Source: JBDREC01 sp043820105 [NCBI: Pseudomonadota bacterium]
GTDB lineage: Bacteria; Bdellovibrionota_F; JAHFAK01
NCBI GenBank assembly: GCA_043820105.1
Contig: JBDREC010000010.1
Span: 110,603 to 174,602 of the forward strand
Length of the DNA: 64,000 bases
Reading direction: 5' to 3'
The notes under the pieces: generated by a model
Databases searched by the model: none
Seen by the model: the letters and a program-made list of their open reading frames with translations, nothing else
Told to the model about the DNA's origin: nothing
Position numbers and translations under genes: made by a program
Shown: positions 60,726-64,000 of the stretch, in pieces
Layout: every line of letters begins with the position of its first letter
Numbering within the stretch: the stretch's first letter is position 1

Positions 60726-61115
60726 TTATGAAAGCTCCTCGACAAATTTTTCGTAAGCATCTTTTTCCATCAATTCATTAATAGAAGAAATATCATTTGT
60801 CTGACATTTAAAAATCCACCCTTCGTTATAAGCATCTTCTGAAAGTATTTCTGGGGTACTTGTTAGCAAGTCATTTACTTCTGTTACAATTCCATCTACA
60901 GGAGAAAAGATATCTGAAACAGCCTTTACTGATTCTATAACACCACAAGACTCACCTTTGGCAATACTTGATTCGAGTTGTGGGAGTTCTACAAATACAA
61001 TGTCGCCCAGGTTTTCAGTGGCATATTCTGAAACACCAATTGTAACTGAACCATCATCTTCTACTCTAATCCATTCATGATCATTTGTATACTTTAAGCC
61101 TTCTGGAAAATTCAT
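60726..61115 (-). CDS. gcvH: Glycine cleavage system H protein
   Basis: The 129-residue carrier protein has YTNDHEWIRVEDDGSVTIGV, SEYATENLGDIVFVELPQ and CGVIESVKAVSDIFSPVDGI, in which Lys64 is the lipoyl attachment site. The tail NEGWIFKCQTNDISSINELM is typical. It shuttles the aminomethyl group between the P, T and L proteins. The L protein (dihydrolipoamide dehydrogenase) is not in the window. The gene starts 14 nt after gcvT with AAGGAG in the gap. Confidence 0.97.
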   Translation of the reverse strand: MNFPEGLKYTNDHEWIRVEDDGSVTIGVSEYATENLGDIVFVELPQLESSIAKGESCGVIESVKAVSDIFSPVDGIVTEVNDLLTSTPEILSEDAYNEGWIFKCQTNDISSINELMEKDAYEKFVEELS

Positions 61116-61129
61116 TATAAACTCCTTTT

Positions 61130-62239
61130 TTAGTTTTTATATTCAAATTTTGTATTAATAAAGGGGAATTTTGTTGTTTTTGCAACAAGTTTTTTTCCTC
61201 TAATATCTATTTTGAATTTTCTTCCTATTTTATAAAAAGAACTGTCAATATAGGCCATGGCTATTCCATAGCCTAATGTTGGAGAAAAAGATCCGCTTGT
61301 TACATAGCCAACTTCTGTGTCTTCCCATAAAATTTTACATCCTTGTCGTGGAATTCCTCTGTCTATCATTTCCAAACCTACAAGTTTTATTTTTGGTTTG
61401 TTTTCAAGCTGTTTTGTAATTATATCCTTACCCAAAAATTCTGGTTTATCAGCCTTGGTGCACCATCTTAAAGATGCTTCAATTGGGGTTTTAGTTTCAT
61501 CAAGATCATTTCCGTATAATATCATACCCATTTCTAATCTTAAGGTATCTCTTGCACCAAGCCCTATTAATTGAAGTTCATGTTCCTGGCCTGCTTCCAT
61601 GATAGCTGAAAAAAGGTGTTTAGTTTTTTCTGGACGAGCAGTTATCTCATAGCCTAATTCGCCAGTGTAGCCTGTTCTGGAAACCACTACCTCAACACCT
61701 GCCAATGACATTGATGCAAAAGTGAAAAATGAGAGATTGTCTAAATTATAATCAGTTAATTTTTGAAGAATTTTTTTAGATTTAGGGCCCTGACATGCAA
61801 GCATATCTGTGCATTCAGATTTGTTTTCAATTATAACATTCTCAAACTTATCTTGATAACTTAAAAAATGGTTATAATCCTTGTCAATATTTGCAGCGTT
61901 TACACAAAACATATATTTTTCATCATTAAATTTAAATAAAGTTGCATCATCAACTGCACATGCATTTTCATTTAAAATGACAGTGTATTGGACATCTTGA
62001 TTTTTAAGTAAAGAAACGTCGTTGGATGTGATGAACTGGCAGAAATTCAATGCATTTTTTCCAAGAATAAATATTTCTCCCATATGAGAGACTTCAAACA
62101 GACCAGCATTATCACGAACATTTTTATGCTCTTTAAGTTCAGATATGAACTTAATAGGCAAATAATATCCTGCAAATGGCACCATCTTGCCACCTTGTTT
62201 TTCAAGCGATTCAAATAATGTGGTTTTTTTTGTTTCCAT
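61130..62239 (-). CDS. gcvT: Aminomethyltransferase (glycine cleavage T protein)
   Basis: GcvT transfers the one-carbon unit from lipoyl-bound aminomethyl to tetrahydrofolate. The 369-residue sequence shows MVPFAGYYLPIKFISELKEH, LFEVSHMGEIFILGKNAL, DMLACQGPKSKKIL, VVSRTGYTGELGYEI, GLGARDTLRLEMGMILYGND and LDETKTPIEASL, all family hallmarks including the folate-binding Asp region. The C-terminal domain ends with GYVTSGSFSPTLGYGIAMAY. It follows folD with a 43-nt gap that contains the ribosome binding site but no riboswitch. Its product, methylene-tetrahydrofolate, is the substrate of FolD. Confidence 0.96.
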   Translation of the reverse strand: METKKTTLFESLEKQGGKMVPFAGYYLPIKFISELKEHKNVRDNAGLFEVSHMGEIFILGKNALNFCQFITSNDVSLLKNQDVQYTVILNENACAVDDATLFKFNDEKYMFCVNAANIDKDYNHFLSYQDKFENVIIENKSECTDMLACQGPKSKKILQKLTDYNLDNLSFFTFASMSLAGVEVVVSRTGYTGELGYEITARPEKTKHLFSAIMEAGQEHELQLIGLGARDTLRLEMGMILYGNDLDETKTPIEASLRWCTKADKPEFLGKDIITKQLENKPKIKLVGLEMIDRGIPRQGCKILWEDTEVGYVTSGSFSPTLGYGIAMAYIDSSFYKIGRKFKIDIRGKKLVAKTTKFPFINTKFEYKN

Positions 62240-62282
62240 TTTTTTTGACTCCTTTAAGCATATACACTTGTATAAAAAATAA

Positions 62283-63140
62283 CTATTTGTTGATTTGGAT
62301 TTTAGCAGCTTCTAAAGTATTTTCCATTAGCATTGCAATTGTCATTGGGCCAACACCACCTGGAACGGGTGTTAGATACGAGCAAATTAAAGATGCATCC
62401 TCAAAGCAGACATCTCCAACAAGTCTTCCATCTTCTGTTCTATTAATTCCTACATCAATAATGCAAGCCTCTTTTTTTATATGTTCTTTTTTTACAAATT
62501 CTGCTTTGCCAATTGCTGCAATTATAATATCTGCCTCTTTTAAGTGTCTATCTAAATCCCTTGTCTGTGAATGACAATAAGTAATGGTTGCATGTTCTTT
62601 CATTAATAACATGCCAGTAGGCTTGCCCACAATATTACTTCTTCCTAGAACAACAGCATTTTTTCCTTTTATTTCAATTTTATATTCTTTTAATAGTCTT
62701 AGAATTCCTTTTGGAGTACATGGAATCATTGAATCATGACCCAGGAAAAGTTTTCCTGAATTTTCTTCGGTAAATCCGTCAACATCTTTTTCCACCTTAA
62801 TGGCTTCTATTATTCGTTTTTCATTAATATGTGATGGAAGTGGTAGTTGAACCAGTATTCCATTAACTGTGGGTTTATTATTTAGTTCATTAATTAAAGC
62901 TAATAACTCATTTTCAGAAACCGTATCTTCAAGATTGTACTTGAAAGACTTTATCCCTAGATGCAGACATGCTTTTCTTTTTTTCTTAACATAAATTCTT
63001 GAAGCCTTGTCCTCACCAACTAGCACTACAGCCAAGCCGGGTTTACAATTATGCGTTTCAGTAAAGGAAGAAATTTGAAGTTTCAAGGATTCAAAAATAT
63101 TTTCAGAAATTTTTTTACCATCAATTAGTATTGCTGACAT
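62283..63140 (-). CDS. folD: Bifunctional methylenetetrahydrofolate dehydrogenase/cyclohydrolase
   Basis: FolD interconverts methylene-, methenyl- and formyl-tetrahydrofolate. In 285 residues it shows LAVVLVGEDKASRIYVKKKR (with the YVxxK catalytic Tyr-Lys), GILVQLPLPSHINEKRIIEA, PEKDVDGF-like VEKDVDGFTEENSGKLFLGH, PCTPKGILRLLKEY, VVLGRSNIVGKPTGMLLMKE and PVPGGVGPMTIAMLMENTLE. It is the first gene of the glycine cleavage operon, which makes metabolic sense because it handles the folate one-carbon unit released by GcvT. A glycine riboswitch is not visible in its 174-nt upstream region. Confidence 0.97.
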   Translation of the reverse strand: MSAILIDGKKISENIFESLKLQISSFTETHNCKPGLAVVLVGEDKASRIYVKKKRKACLHLGIKSFKYNLEDTVSENELLALINELNNKPTVNGILVQLPLPSHINEKRIIEAIKVEKDVDGFTEENSGKLFLGHDSMIPCTPKGILRLLKEYKIEIKGKNAVVLGRSNIVGKPTGMLLMKEHATITYCHSQTRDLDRHLKEADIIIAAIGKAEFVKKEHIKKEACIIDVGINRTEDGRLVGDVCFEDASLICSYLTPVPGGVGPMTIAMLMENTLEAAKIQINK

Positions 63141-63314
63141 ATTTTATTTGCCTTCATTTTCTATGTTCGTACCTCTGTCTATGCCCGAATCGTTGTTTTG
63201 AATAGCCACATAATATAATGCAAATATTTAATCAAGGAAAAATAAATATGTGTAAATGTATAATAATATAAGAAGGTTTTGCTTTTTTAGCCTGGCTTAA
63301 TATTTCTTAATTTA

Positions 63315-64000
63315 TTAATTACATTGGCGGCCATTTTCCTGTTCCTCGGACTTTTCGATACCATAACTCATTATCACAATGGCCATTAAAAACCAAAAGG
63401 GTTCCATGATTCTTACTATAATAAATGTATTTGCAGTTGCTGAGTGTGCAAATAAGGCACAAGATCCGGCTAGCAATCCAAGCGAAACACCTTTTAAAAA
63501 GGGGGAATTAACAGATTCAAGGTTTAATTTAACAAGTTTGAAAATTGAGTAAAATAGATATAGCAGTGAAAATAGTCCTAAAAGTCCTATTTCGATTAGA
63601 GTTCTAAAATATTGACCATCAATAAATCCATAGCCAGTAACACCATATCCGAAAATAGGATGTGATTTGAAATCTTTCATAATATTATTCCAGGATCGAA
63701 TTCGATCGGTTGTAGATTGGTCTAGAGCGACATCACCAACAGTTTGAAACTTGCCGCGGTACTTTTTAGAAACCGATTTATCAAGAAATTCTTTTTCCAT
63801 AACAGATCCTGATATTCTATTCATTACTTTTTCTGGTAAAATACGAGGTGCCGCCAAAACAAAAAGTAGTAATAGGGTAGCAATAACAATTTTATTTGTT
63901 TTTCGTACATAAAAGAAGAAAACCATACCCATTGGTATTAAGGCTGACCATGAACTTCTAGAAAAAGTATAAATTATTGGTATTATAAAAAGAATAATTA
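63315..64000 (-). CDS. O-antigen ligase/polymerase-like membrane protein, C-terminal part
   Basis: The frame runs off the right edge, so about 227 C-terminal residues are visible. Reading in from the edge gives IIYTFSRSSWSALIPMGMVF, containing the SRSxW motif at the border of a periplasmic loop typical of the Wzy_C/O-antigen-ligase family. IATLLLLFVLAAP is a span. The periplasmic loop follows (SRGSV-like NRISGSVMEKEF; DRIRSWNNIMKDFKSHPIFGYGVTGYG), where RxxxW and HPxxGxG are the family signature. Two to three further spans lie after YFRTLIEIGLLGLFSLLYLF. These proteins ligate or polymerise surface glycans. The rest of the locus is outside the window. Confidence 0.85.
   Translation of the reverse strand, partial: IILFIIPIIYTFSRSSWSALIPMGMVFFFYVRKTNKIVIATLLLLFVLAAPRILPEKVMNRISGSVMEKEFLDKSVSKKYRGKFQTVGDVALDQSTTDRIRSWNNIMKDFKSHPIFGYGVTGYGFIDGQYFRTLIEIGLLGLFSLLYLFYSIFKLVKLNLESVNSPFLKGVSLGLLAGSCALFAHSATANTFIIVRIMEPFWFLMAIVIMSYGIEKSEEQENGRQCN

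Noticed and set aside
62240-63314. Glycine riboswitch for the glycine cleavage operon
   Set aside because: Neither the 43-nt gap before gcvT nor the 174 nt before folD shows the conserved paired aptamer sequences.

Overview
The window is about 64 kb of AT-rich DNA (G+C looks close to one third by eye; not computed) from a Gram-negative-type bacterium. Envelope evidence includes lipoproteins with lipoboxes, a TonB-type protein, a Wzz-like chain-length protein, an O-antigen-ligase-like protein and GDP-fucose synthesis. Several families point towards a deltaproteobacterial or myxobacterial-like or uncultivated candidate lineage: MopE-type Cys/Asp repeats, a zinc-ribbon/cyclase/AAA/TPR giant, tandem ArsA ATPases, a fused membrane/spermidine-synthase-like/TPR protein, and microcompartment shell proteins resembling those of Haliangium ochraceum. 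The lineage itself cannot be fixed from this window. TTG starts with good ribosome binding sites are frequent.

Layout. 1-8.5 kb: start of a BaiN-like flavoprotein, a large MopE-type lipoprotein, a decayed MORN-repeat gene, tRNA-Glu(CUC), queF, a Cache-HAMP sensor without output domain, a HEAT protein and an orphan OppF-type ATPase. 8.6-15.9 kb: a large membrane/TPR fusion, a phosphatase-superfamily metalloenzyme, a DUF362 protein and the GDP-L-fucose pair gmd-fcl. 16-19.7 kb: a tight plus-strand operon of two ArsA-type ATPases, a soluble S26-type peptidase and a radical SAM/SPASM enzyme, behind a promoter that would give a leaderless mRNA. 19.9-23.9 kb: exported proteins and a 5'-truncated hydrolase. 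24-29.6 kb: an eight-gene bacterial microcompartment operon (two tandem-domain trimers, one hexamer, three pentamers, a CoA-acylating aldehyde dehydrogenase and a PduS-like flavo/Fe-S protein). 29.8-48.6 kb: housekeeping and envelope genes (Nudix, multi-thioredoxin protein, polA, uvrC, tonB-like, dus, a receiver/acidic protein, ExeA-like ATPase, wzz-like, thrC, argS, a ComEC-like hydrolase), including a second radical SAM/SPASM enzyme next to a PqqD-like peptide chaperone. 48.6-57.9 kb: a 1256-residue exported protein, the cyclase giant and an M29-like aminopeptidase. 57.9-63.1 kb: a complete glycine cleavage operon (folD-gcvT-gcvH-gcvPA-gcvPB). The right edge cuts an O-antigen-ligase-like gene.

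Two systems stand out. The first is the microcompartment: its PduT-like trimer carries a cysteine at the expected pore position and the PduS-like protein is encoded directly upstream, which suggests an electron path through the shell. No signature enzyme lies in the window. The second is a peptide-maturation-like set split over two loci: paralogous ScmF-like radical SAM/SPASM proteins, a PqqD/ScmD-like protein, an S26-type peptidase and paired ArsA ATPases, with no precursor gene recognised.

A further layer is non-coding. Many gene junctions carry short tandem repeats of 7-8 nt units in several unrelated sequence families, several folding into long hairpins, together with three copies of a REP-like palindrome. 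Four junctions inside the microcompartment operon contain such elements. Three near-identical 15-bp palindromes lie just beyond the end of that operon.
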